From Peteryoungia ipomoeae (lineage in GTDB: Bacteria; Pseudomonadota; Alphaproteobacteria; Rhizobiales; Rhizobiaceae), in NCBI RefSeq assembly GCF_004912165.1, contig NZ_STGV01000005.1, positions 1 through 64,000 of the forward strand: a stretch of 64,000 nt of DNA. Direction: 5' to 3'. The translations under genes and the position numbers were made by a program. Of this stretch, positions 9,017-16,806 are shown piece after piece (positions within the stretch are counted from its first letter, which is position 1; each line of letters starts with the position of its first letter). The notes beneath the pieces are model-generated. The model was not told the DNA's origin and made no database searches. It saw only the letters and a list, made by a program, of their open reading frames with translations.

Positions 9017-9433
9017 ATGCGCATATTTATATCTTTGACGATTGTAATGAGCTTTGGCGCCGCATCGGCCGCGGCCCAAACCAGTCCGGTGGAAAACTTC
9101 GTCCGCGCCATGGTGGAGCTGAAACGCACCAGTGCCACCTGCGACCGTTATGTACAAGGCTCTCCACTGAGCCTGATGACCGGGATCGACGCCTATTTCA
9201 CGGCCTTGAAACAGCCGGTTCCGGCGCCTGTCGATGAAAAAACGCGCGACAGTATTGGCAAGCTGATCAAGCAGCATGCCGCTTACATATGCTCGACGAA
9301 ACTTGTGAAAGCGCAAAACAATTACATGCGCGCGGCAGCGGCTTACATGGACAAGAAACCGGCGCAATGGCCGGATGCGCCCTGGATCGAATTTCCGCAA
9401 TGGTGCCAGGATCCGGCTTGCGCTGAGTATTGA
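9017..9433 (+). CDS. small secreted protein with four cysteines, unknown function
   Basis: I do not recognise this 138-residue protein. It has a good Sec signal peptide (1-20, SAAA then Q) and a mostly alpha-helical mature part. Its four cysteines at about 42, 92, 130 and 135 could make two disulfides. The C-terminus WIEFPQWCQDPACAEY is unusual. It sits inside the holdfast/curli-like locus but on the opposite strand, between hfaA and the HfaD-like gene. This suggests, without proving, an accessory or chaperone role comparable to CsgE/CsgF or CsgC. An AGGCGG stretch upstream can serve as ribosome site. Confidence 0.65.
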   Translation: MRIFISLTIVMSFGAASAAAQTSPVENFVRAMVELKRTSATCDRYVQGSPLSLMTGIDAYFTALKQPVPAPVDEKTRDSIGKLIKQHAAYICSTKLVKAQNNYMRAAAAYMDKKPAQWPDAPWIEFPQWCQDPACAEY

Positions 9434-9481
9434 ACCGATATTCTACATCTCAGGATGGCTGCGGCTTTCGGATGATCTTGC

Positions 9482-10561
9482 CTATCGCTCGATGACGACG
9501 GCATTGCCGGTCTGGGCGGTCGCAGCGCCATTGGCGCCCTGGACGGACTGGCCGTAATCGGCCTTTTGCAGGACATCGACCACCTGCGAGCTGCCATCCG
9601 GCAGCTTCGTCTTCAACACGATCATGTTGACGAAGTTGTTGGAACTCTGCGTGATATTGGGGGACGTGATCGACTTCGTCAGTCCGTCGAGCGTGACCAC
9701 ATCGACGCGATTGTTGACCTTCTGCTCCCCATTCTCGGTGGTCTGCTTCAGATAATTGATGCTTTCCGCCTCGATATAGTTGGCAATATTGGTGCCGCTC
9801 TGACTGATCGATCCCCAGGTTGCCCCTTCCTGTAGCGTCACCACATTGTTGATGATCTGGCTGCCGGAGAAATCGCGCACGACTTCATCGACCTTGCTGG
9901 CGACAATGATATTACCGAGATTGGTGCCTTCCTGGACAATTGAACCATTGCCACCGGACCCTGTCACTGTCAGACGGTTGTCGACGAGCTGCTGCGCCGT
10001 CCTGGTGAAATTCTGCGAGCTCAGCGCGACCGACTGTTCGGAATAGACCATGTTCATGGTGTTCGAGCCAGACTGCCTGAGCGTGCCCGGGAGATCGGGA
10101 AGCGTCAGGCTGTTGATCGCATTCTGCACCGAGCCATCGGCGAAGTACTGCTCGACATTGCCGATATCACCGCCGATGACGGCATTGCCGACATTCGAAG
10201 CATCCTGCTCGATCGTTTCCAGCGCCGACACGGCATTGAGCACGATCTCGTTGATGGAGAACTGCTTCCCTTCAAAATTCTGGCGAACGCTGTTGAGCGG
10301 CCGGTCACTGACATCGACCACGTTGCCGGCATTGCTTCCAGTCTGGCGGGCGGACTTGGCAACCGAAACATTGGACCAGCCGATCGACTGGTTCGCATCC
10401 TGACGGCCCTTGAAATCCTGAAGGATCTGGACGGGCGAGAGCGCCTCCTGCGACGGGATCAGGTCCAAGGGCTCCGCGACCGGGAGACCGGGTACCGAAA
10501 CCACGACCGCACAGGTCACGGCGAAGGAAACTCGCAAACTCCGGGACATGGAAACACGCAT
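9482..10561 (-). CDS. HfaD-like repeat surface protein (holdfast anchor / curlin-like)
   Basis: This 359-residue exported protein (signal peptide to about residue 29) is built from repeats. The motif Q-x-[GAS]-x-N-x-x-N occurs at residues 73, 119, 163, 210, 254 and 305, with a partial copy at 350, so the spacing is a steady 44-51 residues. Between them a second weaker element (F-x-G-x-Q-x-x-N) alternates. Such Asn/Gln ladders are typical of curlins and beta-solenoid adhesins, and the length and context fit HfaD. It should be secreted through the CsgG-like pore encoded downstream. No good ribosome site precedes the ATG; a hairpin occupies that position. ATG at 10549 is an alternative start. 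Confidence 0.8.
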   Translation of the reverse strand: MRVSMSRSLRVSFAVTCAVVVSVPGLPVAEPLDLIPSQEALSPVQILQDFKGRQDANQSIGWSNVSVAKSARQTGSNAGNVVDVSDRPLNSVRQNFEGKQFSINEIVLNAVSALETIEQDASNVGNAVIGGDIGNVEQYFADGSVQNAINSLTLPDLPGTLRQSGSNTMNMVYSEQSVALSSQNFTRTAQQLVDNRLTVTGSGGNGSIVQEGTNLGNIIVASKVDEVVRDFSGSQIINNVVTLQEGATWGSISQSGTNIANYIEAESINYLKQTTENGEQKVNNRVDVVTLDGLTKSITSPNITQSSNNFVNMIVLKTKLPDGSSQVVDVLQKADYGQSVQGANGAATAQTGNAVVIER

Positions 10562-10562
10562 T

Positions 10563-10581
10563 CCGGTTCGTTATGAACCGG
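10563..10581 (-). promoter_or_regulatory. hairpin abutting the HfaD-like start codon
   Basis: CCGGTTC (10563-10569) pairs perfectly with GAACCGG (10575-10581) over a five-base loop. On the transcript the stem ends one base before the annotated ATG, exactly where the ribosome site should be. It could control translation, or show that the true start is the in-frame ATG at 10549. Confidence 0.5.
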
Positions 10582-10604
10582 CTCCCTGACGTCTTATTCT
10601 CACG

Positions 10605-10636
10605 AAAAAGGGCCAGGCTGAATGATCAGCCTGGCC
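10605..10636 (-). terminator. intrinsic terminator after the curlin-like repeat gene
   Basis: GGCCAGGCTGA (10611-10621) pairs perfectly with TCAGCCTGGCC (10626-10636) and, read on the minus strand, is followed by five T residues. It separates the curlin-like gene from the HfaD-like gene. The former is therefore probably mostly monocistronic, with limited read-through. Confidence 0.88.
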
Positions 10637-10646
10637 GATGACCGGA

Positions 10647-11618
10647 TCAGTTGAGATCGCCGATCGAGTTGGCAACATTGGTTGCGCTCTGCACGACAGC
10701 CTGCACGGTGCCGTTTGCATCGATCAGGTTCGATGCATTCTGCGAGACGAAAGCAACCTGGCTGATACCAAGACCGGTATCGATAGAATCGATGGATACG
10801 AGGTTGGCCGCGTTGACGGCAGTCTGCTCGAAATCCCAGATCTGCGAATTGCTTCCGACGGAATCGGCGACGTTGCGTGCCTTCTGGTCAACAGCGGAAA
10901 ACTGCGCCAGCGTCAGGTTGACGCTCGGAACGGAGACGCTGTTGATGACGTTGGTGGCATCCTGAGTGGATGGAACCACCTTGCCGGCGACAACCTTGTT
11001 GCCGTCGATCCATTTCTTGAACTCGATCGTATTCAGGGCATCCTGATCACCGACGGCGAACTGCTTGATTTCATCCAGATCCGGAGCGTCCATTTCGAGC
11101 GAAATCAGGTTGGCAGCATTGACCGCTGTCTGGGCCACATCTTCGACCGTATAGGCAACCTTGATGTCGTTGGTCGCGTACTGATCAACGAAGGCCTTCT
11201 GCTTGATCGAATCCAGGACGCCAGCCGTGCCGATTGGCGGCGTAGAAGCGCCGAGCGACACAGAGTTCGCCACATTGGTCGCATTCTGCGTAACACCCTT
11301 GATCGTTACGTAGTCAGGCTCCCACTTCCACTTCCAGACGTTGAACTTCCAGCCGGATTCGATGCTGTTTTCCGCATCCTGCTCGACAGCGGACTTTTGC
11401 AGGATCGTGTCGAGATTGGCGGCATCAGCAAGCGAGACCAGGTTGACAGCGTTGACGGCATCCTGAGCTACGTCGGTAGCCTTGGTGACGTCCTTGATGT
11501 CGTTCAGAGCTTCCTGGACGCCAACGGCGAACTGCATGATGTCGGCGTCGTAGTCTGTGGCGAACGCCGATGTCGACGTCATCAGGGCAAGCGCTGAAGC
11601 TGCGATAATCGTTTTCAT
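10647..11618 (-). CDS. curlin-like repeat protein, putative fibre subunit
   Basis: A 323-residue exported protein (signal peptide 1-20, AFA then T). The mature part consists of twelve copies of the core Q-x-A-x-N, at residues 35, 52, 80, 111, 146, 163, 192, 219, 245, 265, 293 and 310. Copies alternate between a form continuing V-N-x-x-N-x-V-S (for example QTAVNAANLVS) and a shorter form. This is the Gln/Asn ladder expected of a curli-like amyloid or beta-solenoid, but the sequence is not that of CsgA. A GGGGAG ribosome site precedes the ATG. With the CsgG-like gene nearby, it is a good candidate for the major secreted fibre; that role is inference. Confidence 0.8.
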   Translation of the reverse strand: MKTIIAASALALMTSTSAFATDYDADIMQFAVGVQEALNDIKDVTKATDVAQDAVNAVNLVSLADAANLDTILQKSAVEQDAENSIESGWKFNVWKWKWEPDYVTIKGVTQNATNVANSVSLGASTPPIGTAGVLDSIKQKAFVDQYATNDIKVAYTVEDVAQTAVNAANLISLEMDAPDLDEIKQFAVGDQDALNTIEFKKWIDGNKVVAGKVVPSTQDATNVINSVSVPSVNLTLAQFSAVDQKARNVADSVGSNSQIWDFEQTAVNAANLVSIDSIDTGLGISQVAFVSQNASNLIDANGTVQAVVQSATNVANSIGDLN

Positions 11619-12266
11619 GTTAAACTCCCCTTGTTTACTGTAACACTCTGATCAACGCTAGCATTCAAATCCGATCTCGAAGATCGGTTTGACCAAGGCA
11701 GCAGAGCACACCTTCCGTTGACCCATGCCAACGAAACCCTTCGATGGGATAACCGAGCATCTGAAACTCAGTCTAACCCACTATAATTGCTAGTATTATA
11801 CCGAACGATCCGACGGCACGCGCATTTGCCCGGCAAGCCGCCATTCCTGACCAGCGTTCAAGCTGCATCAAGTTAGTCTCGGTCTATAGTCTGTGTTTTT
11901 TTATTCAACCCTCAGGTAGCAAGTATAAACACAATAACTGCTACAGGTCCACGACGTTTAACAATTTGTTAAGGACGAAAACTTGGGTCACACATTCAAA
12001 GAATCTGCTTGACGAATCAGAGGCTTGCACGAGAGACCCTGAATTTAAACAGGTATAAGTTGCAAAAACCCCCAAAAATGGCCTGGCGAAATTGGCCCCT
12101 TTCTGGCCCTCGATACGAGGGCGGGAATGGCCAGATATCAAAGTATTCCTGCATGTCTGAGCAAAAATTTCTCCTAATTGGCAAAAATTCGCGCAAATCG
12201 CCCCTCCGCCGTCGGCGGCTTTGGCCTACATGGAAGCCATCGAAATGCGGCCGAAAGGACATCATC
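11619..12266. other. 648-base intergenic region between divergent genes
   Basis: AT-rich at the left and centre, it must hold the promoters of the curlin-like gene (leftward) and the amino-acid transporter (rightward). I see no convincing gene. An open frame running into the transporter from about 12009 lacks a ribosome site and has no signal-peptide character. One structured spot is CCCTCG-ata-CGAGGG (12107-12121), flanked by CTGGCC/GGCCAG, inside what would be the transporter leader. Confidence 0.6.
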
Positions 12267-13040
12267 ATGCGCTTCATCAAAACCATTGCCGTTGCAGCGG
12301 CTCTCCAGACCCTCGCCTTTGCCCCGACGTTTGCAGGTGAAAACCTCGACGCCATCAAGGCAGCCGGCGTTTTCAAGATCGGCACCGAAGGCACGTATGC
12401 GCCCTTCACCTTCCACGACGCTTCAAACAAGCTTGTCGGTTTCGATGTCGAGATCGGCGAAGCAGTCGCGGCCAAGCTTGGCGTCAAGGCCGAATTCGTG
12501 GAAGGCAAATGGGACGGCCTGATCGCCGGCCTCGACGCCAACCGCTATGACGCCGTCATCAACCAGGTGGGCATCACGGAAGCGCGTAAAGAGAAGTACG
12601 ACTTCTCCGATCCCTACATCGTCTCCAAGGCCGTGCTCGTGGTGAAGGAAGGCAATGAGGACATCAAGAGCTTCGAGGACCTGAGGGGCAAGAAGTCGGC
12701 CCAGTCCCTGTCGAGCAATTTCGGCAAGATCGCCGAAGCGGCCGGCGCCGAACTTGTCGGCACCGATGGCTTCGACCAGTCGATCCAGCTGGTTCTGACC
12801 GGTCGCGCTGATGCGACGATCAATGACAGCCTGTCCTTCCTCGACTTCAAGAAGCAGAAGCCGGATGCGCCGGTGAAGATCGCCGCTGAAAAAGCCGAAG
12901 CCGATGCCTCCGGCATCATCGTGCGCAAGGGCGATGCAGAACTGGTGACCGCCATCAACCAGGCCCTGACCGACATCAAGGCCGACGGCACCTACAAGGC
13001 CATTGCCGACAAGTATTTCGGCCAGGACGTTTCGAAGTAA
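12267..13040 (+). CDS. polar amino acid / cystine ABC transporter substrate-binding protein
   Basis: A 257-residue periplasmic binding protein of the SBP family 3, with signal peptide 1-23 (PTFA then G). Typical text includes IGTEGTYAPFTFHD, GFDVEIGEAVAAKLG and the ligand-contact segment around YDAVINQVGITEARKEKYDFSDPY. The pattern is close to FliY/TcyA-type cystine binders, but the ligand cannot be fixed from sequence. I chose the ATG at 12267 because AAAGGAC lies seven bases upstream and it gives a proper signal peptide. It heads a three-gene unit with permease and ATPase; a hairpin follows its stop. Confidence 0.88.
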   Translation: MRFIKTIAVAAALQTLAFAPTFAGENLDAIKAAGVFKIGTEGTYAPFTFHDASNKLVGFDVEIGEAVAAKLGVKAEFVEGKWDGLIAGLDANRYDAVINQVGITEARKEKYDFSDPYIVSKAVLVVKEGNEDIKSFEDLRGKKSAQSLSSNFGKIAEAAGAELVGTDGFDQSIQLVLTGRADATINDSLSFLDFKKQKPDAPVKIAAEKAEADASGIIVRKGDAELVTAINQALTDIKADGTYKAIADKYFGQDVSK

Positions 13041-13134
13041 GGCAAGCTTGCCTCAGCAGGCGACGCAAACGGTAAACGCCGGATTGGCGCGCGCCGGGTG
13101 TCGCCTTCTTCGCCATATGTCTATAATCGAGATC

Positions 13135-13163
13135 GCAGCAGAGGTGCCTCCCGCCTCTGCTGC
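13135..13163 (+). promoter_or_regulatory. intercistronic stem-loop between binding protein and permease
   Basis: GCAGCAGAGG (13135-13144) pairs perfectly with CCTCTGCTGC (13154-13163) over a nine-base loop, with no T-tract. Such hairpins between a binding-protein gene and its permease commonly protect the upstream mRNA from 3' decay. That gives more binding protein than permease. Confidence 0.65.
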
Positions 13164-13198
13164 ATTCCGTTTTCGTCCGCACCGCCAAGGACATCTCC

Positions 13199-13879
13199 AT
13201 GCCGCACTGGCTTCAACTGATGCTCGATTCCCTGCCGACACTTTTGTGGGCCGGGGTGAAGTTCACCATTCCACTCACTCTGCTGTCCTTCGCGTTCGGC
13301 CTGACGCTCGGCCTGATCACCGCCATCACGCGCCTGTTTGCGGCCAAGCCGCTGGTCATGATCGCCCGCTTCTATGTCTGGGTCATCAGGGGCACGCCGC
13401 TTCTGGTGCAGCTCTTCGTCATCTTTTACGGCCTGCCAAGCATCGGCATTCTGCTCGACGCCTTCCCGGCGGCCCTCATCGGCTTCACGCTCAATATTGG
13501 CGCCTACTCATCCGAGATCATCCGCGCGGCAATCTCCTCTGTGCCCAAGGGCCAGTGGGAGGCGGCCCATTCGACCGGCATGACCTGGAGCCAGGCGATG
13601 CGCCGCACGATCCTGCCGCAGGCCGCCCGCGTTGCCGTACCGCCACTGTCCAACACCTTCATCTCGCTGGTCAAGGACACCTCGCTGGCGGCCGCGATCA
13701 CCGTGCCGGAGCTCTTCCAATCGGCCCAGCGCATCGTCGCGACCACCTATGAGCCGCTGATCCTCTATATCGAGGCAGCCCTGATCTACCTCGCGCTGAG
13801 CTCGGTCCTGTCCAACCTGCAGGCGCGCCTGGAGGCCCGCTTCGGACGTTATGGCGGCATGCTGGAGGCCAACCGATGA
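13199..13879 (+). CDS. amino acid ABC transporter permease (TcyB/YecS type)
   Basis: A 226-residue inner-membrane permease of the HisM/GlnP type. It has about five membrane segments, the RGTPLLVQLF block (~64) and the EAA loop 'WEAAHSTGMTWSQAMRRTILPQA' that contacts the ATPase. It moves the amino acid delivered by the binding protein encoded upstream. Its last four bases overlap the start of the ATPase gene (ATGA), showing translational coupling. A single permease gene suggests a homodimeric pore. Confidence 0.9.
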   Translation: MPHWLQLMLDSLPTLLWAGVKFTIPLTLLSFAFGLTLGLITAITRLFAAKPLVMIARFYVWVIRGTPLLVQLFVIFYGLPSIGILLDAFPAALIGFTLNIGAYSSEIIRAAISSVPKGQWEAAHSTGMTWSQAMRRTILPQAARVAVPPLSNTFISLVKDTSLAAAITVPELFQSAQRIVATTYEPLILYIEAALIYLALSSVLSNLQARLEARFGRYGGMLEANR

Positions 13880-14631
13880 TCACCCTGTCCCACATCATCA
13901 AGCGTTTCGGCACGGCGACGATCCTCAACGACATCTCGCTCTCGTTTCCCGAAGGCAGCGTCACTGCGCTCGTCGGCCCGTCTGGCGGCGGCAAGAGCAC
14001 GCTGCTGCGCTCGATCAACCTTCTGGAACAGCCAACCTCCGGCAGCGTCCAGATCGGCGAGCACACGGTGGATTTTGCGCCCGGCCGCAAGGTGCCGTTC
14101 AGCCAGATCCAGAAGATCCGCTGCGAAACCGGCATGGTCTTCCAGAACTTCCAGCTGTTTCCGCATCGCACGGCACTCGAGAATGTCATGGAAGGCCTCG
14201 TGACGGTACAGAAATGGTCGCGTGAAAAGGCCCGGGCCCGGGCGGTCGATCTTCTGGAAAAGGTCGGCATGGGTCACAAGATCGAGTCTTGGCCGGCCGA
14301 ACTTTCCGGCGGCCAGCAGCAGCGCGTGGCAATCGCCCGGGCGCTCGCCCCCTCGCCCAAGGTTCTGCTCTGCGACGAGCCAACCTCGGCGCTCGATCCG
14401 GAACTGGCGGGCGAAGTGGTCGACGTGCTTGGCCAACTCGCGGCTGAAGGCACGACCATGGTGATGGCAACGCATGATTTGCGGCTTGCCTCGAAGATCG
14501 CCAATCAGGTGGTGTTTCTCGAAGCCGGACAGGTGGTCGAGACCGGCAGCGCCGAGCAGATATTCCGCGATCCGCAGCGCGAGCGCACCAAGCGCTTCGT
14601 CTCCTCGATCAGCGCTGCCCAGACGCTCTGA
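13876..14631 (+). CDS. amino acid ABC transporter ATP-binding protein
   Basis: A 251-residue ABC ATPase of the polar amino-acid uptake class. Walker A GPSGGGKST lies at about 36-44, followed by the Q-loop QNFQLFPH, the signature LSGGQQQR, Walker B VLLCDEPTSALDPE and the H-loop ATHD. It powers the permease encoded immediately upstream, with which it overlaps by four bases. A strong terminator after it closes the three-gene unit. Specificity, probably cystine or another polar amino acid, is carried by the binding protein and not by this subunit. Confidence 0.92.
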   Translation: MITLSHIIKRFGTATILNDISLSFPEGSVTALVGPSGGGKSTLLRSINLLEQPTSGSVQIGEHTVDFAPGRKVPFSQIQKIRCETGMVFQNFQLFPHRTALENVMEGLVTVQKWSREKARARAVDLLEKVGMGHKIESWPAELSGGQQQRVAIARALAPSPKVLLCDEPTSALDPELAGEVVDVLGQLAAEGTTMVMATHDLRLASKIANQVVFLEAGQVVETGSAEQIFRDPQRERTKRFVSSISAAQTL

Positions 14632-14653
14632 GCAGACGTGATGGGCTGATGCG

Positions 14654-14690
14654 AAAAGGGCCGCCGGGAGACCGGGCGGCCCTTTTGTTT
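14654..14690. terminator. bidirectional intrinsic terminator
   Basis: AAAAGGGCCGCC (14654-14665) pairs with GGCGGCCCTTTT (14675-14686); a T-rich tail follows on the plus strand and an A-run precedes. It ends the amino-acid transporter unit and can also serve the convergent YCII-like gene. Confidence 0.9.
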
Positions 14691-14709
14691 GCACAGGAGA
14701 TCGGCCGGT

Positions 14710-15060
14710 TCAATCCGGCGGATCGGTGACAAAAGGCATGATGTCGACCCCATCGCCGGGAAAGACGGTGATATGCGGATGGTCGCGGAAGAGTTCGGCG
14801 GCCGCCTGCGCACTCTCAGCCTCGACGATCAGATAGCCGCAGATCGGATTGGATGTCGCGGCAATGCCGTTGCGGGTGACGCGCGTCGTCTTGCCCACCA
14901 TGCCGCCGCGATTGACGATGTGGGCTGCATTGCGCTCCTCCCATGCGACCCATTTTGGAATACCCTCGGCATCGATCGCATCCTGCTCGGCCTTGGAGAG
15001 ATTGCGAAAACGCGCGAAATCCTCCGCTTTCATCGTATAGACGGCGAGAAATGTCGGCAT
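14710..15060 (-). CDS. YCII-related / DGPF-like small protein
   Basis: A 116-residue soluble protein. The C-terminal half (GYLIVEAESAQAAAELFRDHP followed by GDGVDIMPF) matches the dimeric alpha-beta barrel shape of YCII-related proteins. The first 40 residues are charged and helical. Members are mostly uncharacterised, and some are fused to extracytoplasmic-function sigma factor systems. No such gene is adjacent here. It ends convergently with the amino-acid transporter; queF lies behind it on the same strand with a gap of about 75 bases. Confidence 0.6.
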   Translation of the reverse strand: MPTFLAVYTMKAEDFARFRNLSKAEQDAIDAEGIPKWVAWEERNAAHIVNRGGMVGKTTRVTRNGIAATSNPICGYLIVEAESAQAAAELFRDHPHITVFPGDGVDIMPFVTDPPD

Positions 15061-15134
15061 GTCGCGGCTCTCCTTTTTTGTCAGACAGCGCTTATTTAGG
15101 AATGAGAGAGGCCGAAGTCACCCCGTGCAGGCGC

Positions 15135-15599
15135 TCAGCCACGGCCGCGATAGGTGGCGACACCCTGATCCGGCAGCCAGACACCTTCCGGCGGCGCACC
15201 GGTCTGCCAGAAGACATCGATCGGAATGCCGCCGCGCGGATACCAGTAGGCGCCGATCCGGAGCCATTTCGGATCGAGCAGTTCGACGATGCGCTTGGCG
15301 ATATAAACGGAGCAATCCTCGTGGAAGGCGCCGTGATTGCGGAAGGCAAACAGGAAGAGCTTCAGCGACTTCGATTCCACCAGCCAGTCGCCGGGAATGT
15401 AGTCGATGACGATATGGGCGAAATCCGGCTGGCCGGTCATCGGGCAGAGCGAAGTGAATTCGGGCGCGGTGAAGCGCACGACATAATCGGTGCCGGCATT
15501 GCCGTTCGGTACACGCTCGAGCACGGCGGTCTCGGGGCTGGTCGGGGCTTCGACGGCCTGGCCGAGCTGGGTCAGGCCGGATGTATCGGTTTTGCTCAT
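15135..15599 (-). CDS. queF: NADPH-dependent 7-cyano-7-deazaguanine reductase QueF
   Basis: This 154-residue enzyme reduces preQ0 to preQ1 in queuosine biosynthesis, in the cytoplasm. It is the short (unimodular, type I) form. Visible signatures are the catalytic Cys52 in [13 protein letters not shown] with Asp59, and the NADPH-binding QueF motif ESKSLKLF (75-82). The [11 protein letters not shown] segment with substrate-binding His/Glu follows. The other queuosine genes (queC, queD, queE) are not in this window. It is transcribed toward the YCII-like gene. Directly upstream lies a palindromic repeat that probably insulates it from the neighbouring cation transporter gene. Confidence 0.95.
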   Translation of the reverse strand: MSKTDTSGLTQLGQAVEAPTSPETAVLERVPNGNAGTDYVVRFTAPEFTSLCPMTGQPDFAHIVIDYIPGDWLVESKSLKLFLFAFRNHGAFHEDCSVYIAKRIVELLDPKWLRIGAYWYPRGGIPIDVFWQTGAPPEGVWLPDQGVATYRGRG

Positions 15600-15616
15600 G
15601 ATGGATCCTTTAATTC

Positions 15617-15721
15617 TAGAGTATTTCCGGTGAACACAGGTTCACCGGAAATACTCTATCTTTTTGATTTTGCCGCATTGTCCGACGCCGAAGCGATCCC
15701 GCTTCGGCTGGAAATGCTCTA
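15617..15721. repeat. dispersed palindromic repeat, full copy
   Basis: The element has two palindromes. TAGAGTATTTCCGGTGAA (15617-15634) pairs perfectly over 18 bases with 15641-15658. CCGAAGCG (15688-15695) pairs with CGCTTCGG (15700-15707). The second half shares CCAGCCGAAGCG and GGCGTCGGACAATGCGG, in the same spacing, with the sequence at 26005-26065. The edge TAG forms the stop codon of the cation-transporter gene. The long stem may act as a bidirectional terminator. Confidence 0.75.
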
Positions 15722-16627
15722 ACGCCCGAGTTCGACGCCGGCGCCATGCGCCATTTCGTCTTCGGGCTCGACATGAATGGTGACGCGGGTACCCGGCACG
15801 GCCTTGTGGACCGCCATTTCCAGCCGGTCGCAGATGACATGCGCGTCGCGCACCGTCATTGCCTCGGGCACGACAAGATCGAAGGCGACGAAGGTGGCAG
15901 CCCCGGCGCGGCGCGAGCGCAGGTAGTGCACACCAAGCGAACCTTGTGAATTTTCCTTGATTGCGGCACGGATCGCCTCGGCCTCCTCCGGCGACACCGC
16001 GACATCCATCAGCCCTGCCACCGACTGCGCGATCACCTTCCAGCCCTGCCAGATGATGTTGAGCGCCACGAGAATGGCAAGCACCGGATCGAGGATGGCA
16101 TACCCCGTGGCGAGCACGAGAACGAGACCGATTAGAACGCCGATCGAGGTGACGACATCGGACATGATGTGCTGACCATCGGCGGAAAGTGCCGGCGAAC
16201 GGTGACTACGGCCGACACGGATCAGCAAGGTTGCCCAGACGGCATTGATGACGCCCGCAATCGCGTTGATCGCCAAGCCCAGATACGGCGCATCCGGCAG
16301 CGTCGGCGCCTGCAGCGCCGGGATCGCCTCGCGAATAATGAGGAGCGCGGCCACCACAATCAGCACACCTTCGAGAACGGCCGAGAGATATTCCGCTTTG
16401 TGGTGACCGTAAGGATGATCGTCATCGGCCGGTTTCTGCGCATAGCGGATGACGAAATAGGCGATGAAGGCGGCAATCACATTGACGGTGGATTCAAGCC
16501 CGTCGGACAAAAGCGCCACGGACCCCGTGACCCACCAGGCAAGAAGCTTCAGGCCCATTACCCCGAAGGCCAGAGGAATGCCCCAGAAGGCCAGCCTTTG
16601 CACCAGATTGTCTTGGTTCGCCACCAT
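15719..16627 (-). CDS. cation diffusion facilitator (CDF) family transporter
   Basis: A 302-residue inner-membrane metal/proton antiporter with about six membrane helices and a C-terminal cytoplasmic ferredoxin-like domain (from ~215). Metal-site motifs are SDGLEST (Asp42), HPYGHHKAEY (71-80) and ADGQHIMSDVVTS (Asp150, His153, Asp157). The substrate could be Zn, Fe, Mn or Co; the motif set does not decide. I chose the ATG at 16627 because it gives the normal length and an AAGG stretch precedes it. The longer frame adds 41 basic residues unlike the family. Its stop codon is part of a repeat element. Confidence 0.9.
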   Translation of the reverse strand: MVANQDNLVQRLAFWGIPLAFGVMGLKLLAWWVTGSVALLSDGLESTVNVIAAFIAYFVIRYAQKPADDDHPYGHHKAEYLSAVLEGVLIVVAALLIIREAIPALQAPTLPDAPYLGLAINAIAGVINAVWATLLIRVGRSHRSPALSADGQHIMSDVVTSIGVLIGLVLVLATGYAILDPVLAILVALNIIWQGWKVIAQSVAGLMDVAVSPEEAEAIRAAIKENSQGSLGVHYLRSRRAGAATFVAFDLVVPEAMTVRDAHVICDRLEMAVHKAVPGTRVTIHVEPEDEMAHGAGVELGR

Positions 16628-16681
16628 GGCCTTGATCCCTGCAGATGCGAGTGAATTGCAGACGCAATCCCGAAAACGACA

Positions 16682-16705
16682 AAACCGCCCGGCAAAGCGG
16701 GCGGT
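16682..16705 (-). promoter_or_regulatory. terminator-like hairpin in the CDF gene leader
   Basis: AACCGCCCG (16682-16690) pairs perfectly with CGGGCGGTT (16697-16705). Read on the minus strand the stem is followed by TTTTGTCGTTTT, some 55 bases before the CDF start. As no minus-strand gene lies upstream, it may be an attenuator in the leader of the metal-transporter mRNA. Confidence 0.5.
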
Positions 16706-16786
16706 TCGGTTGGATGGCAGCGTAATGCCGCAGGGTTGAGGAAAGGTCAAGGCGGGAGGTGGGATGGAAAGTGGACAGTTGCCAGC

Positions 16787-16805
16787 TATAACGCACTGCG
16801 TTATA
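16787..16805. promoter_or_regulatory. palindromic operator upstream of higBA
   Basis: TATAACGC-act-GCGTTATA is a perfect eight-base inverted repeat ending two bases before the toxin ATG. Toxin-antitoxin loci are normally autorepressed by the antitoxin binding such a palindrome over the promoter. This is the obvious HigA site. Confidence 0.7.
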
Positions 16806-16806
16806 A

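Noticed and set aside
10647-11600. Repetitive DNA first suspected to be a CRISPR or minisatellite
   Set aside because: The repetition is at protein level with varied codons and irregular spacing; there are no identical direct DNA repeats with unique spacers.
12009-12266. In-frame upstream extension of the amino-acid binding protein
   Set aside because: No ribosome site, and it would bury the signal peptide; AAAGGAC before 12267 marks the real start.
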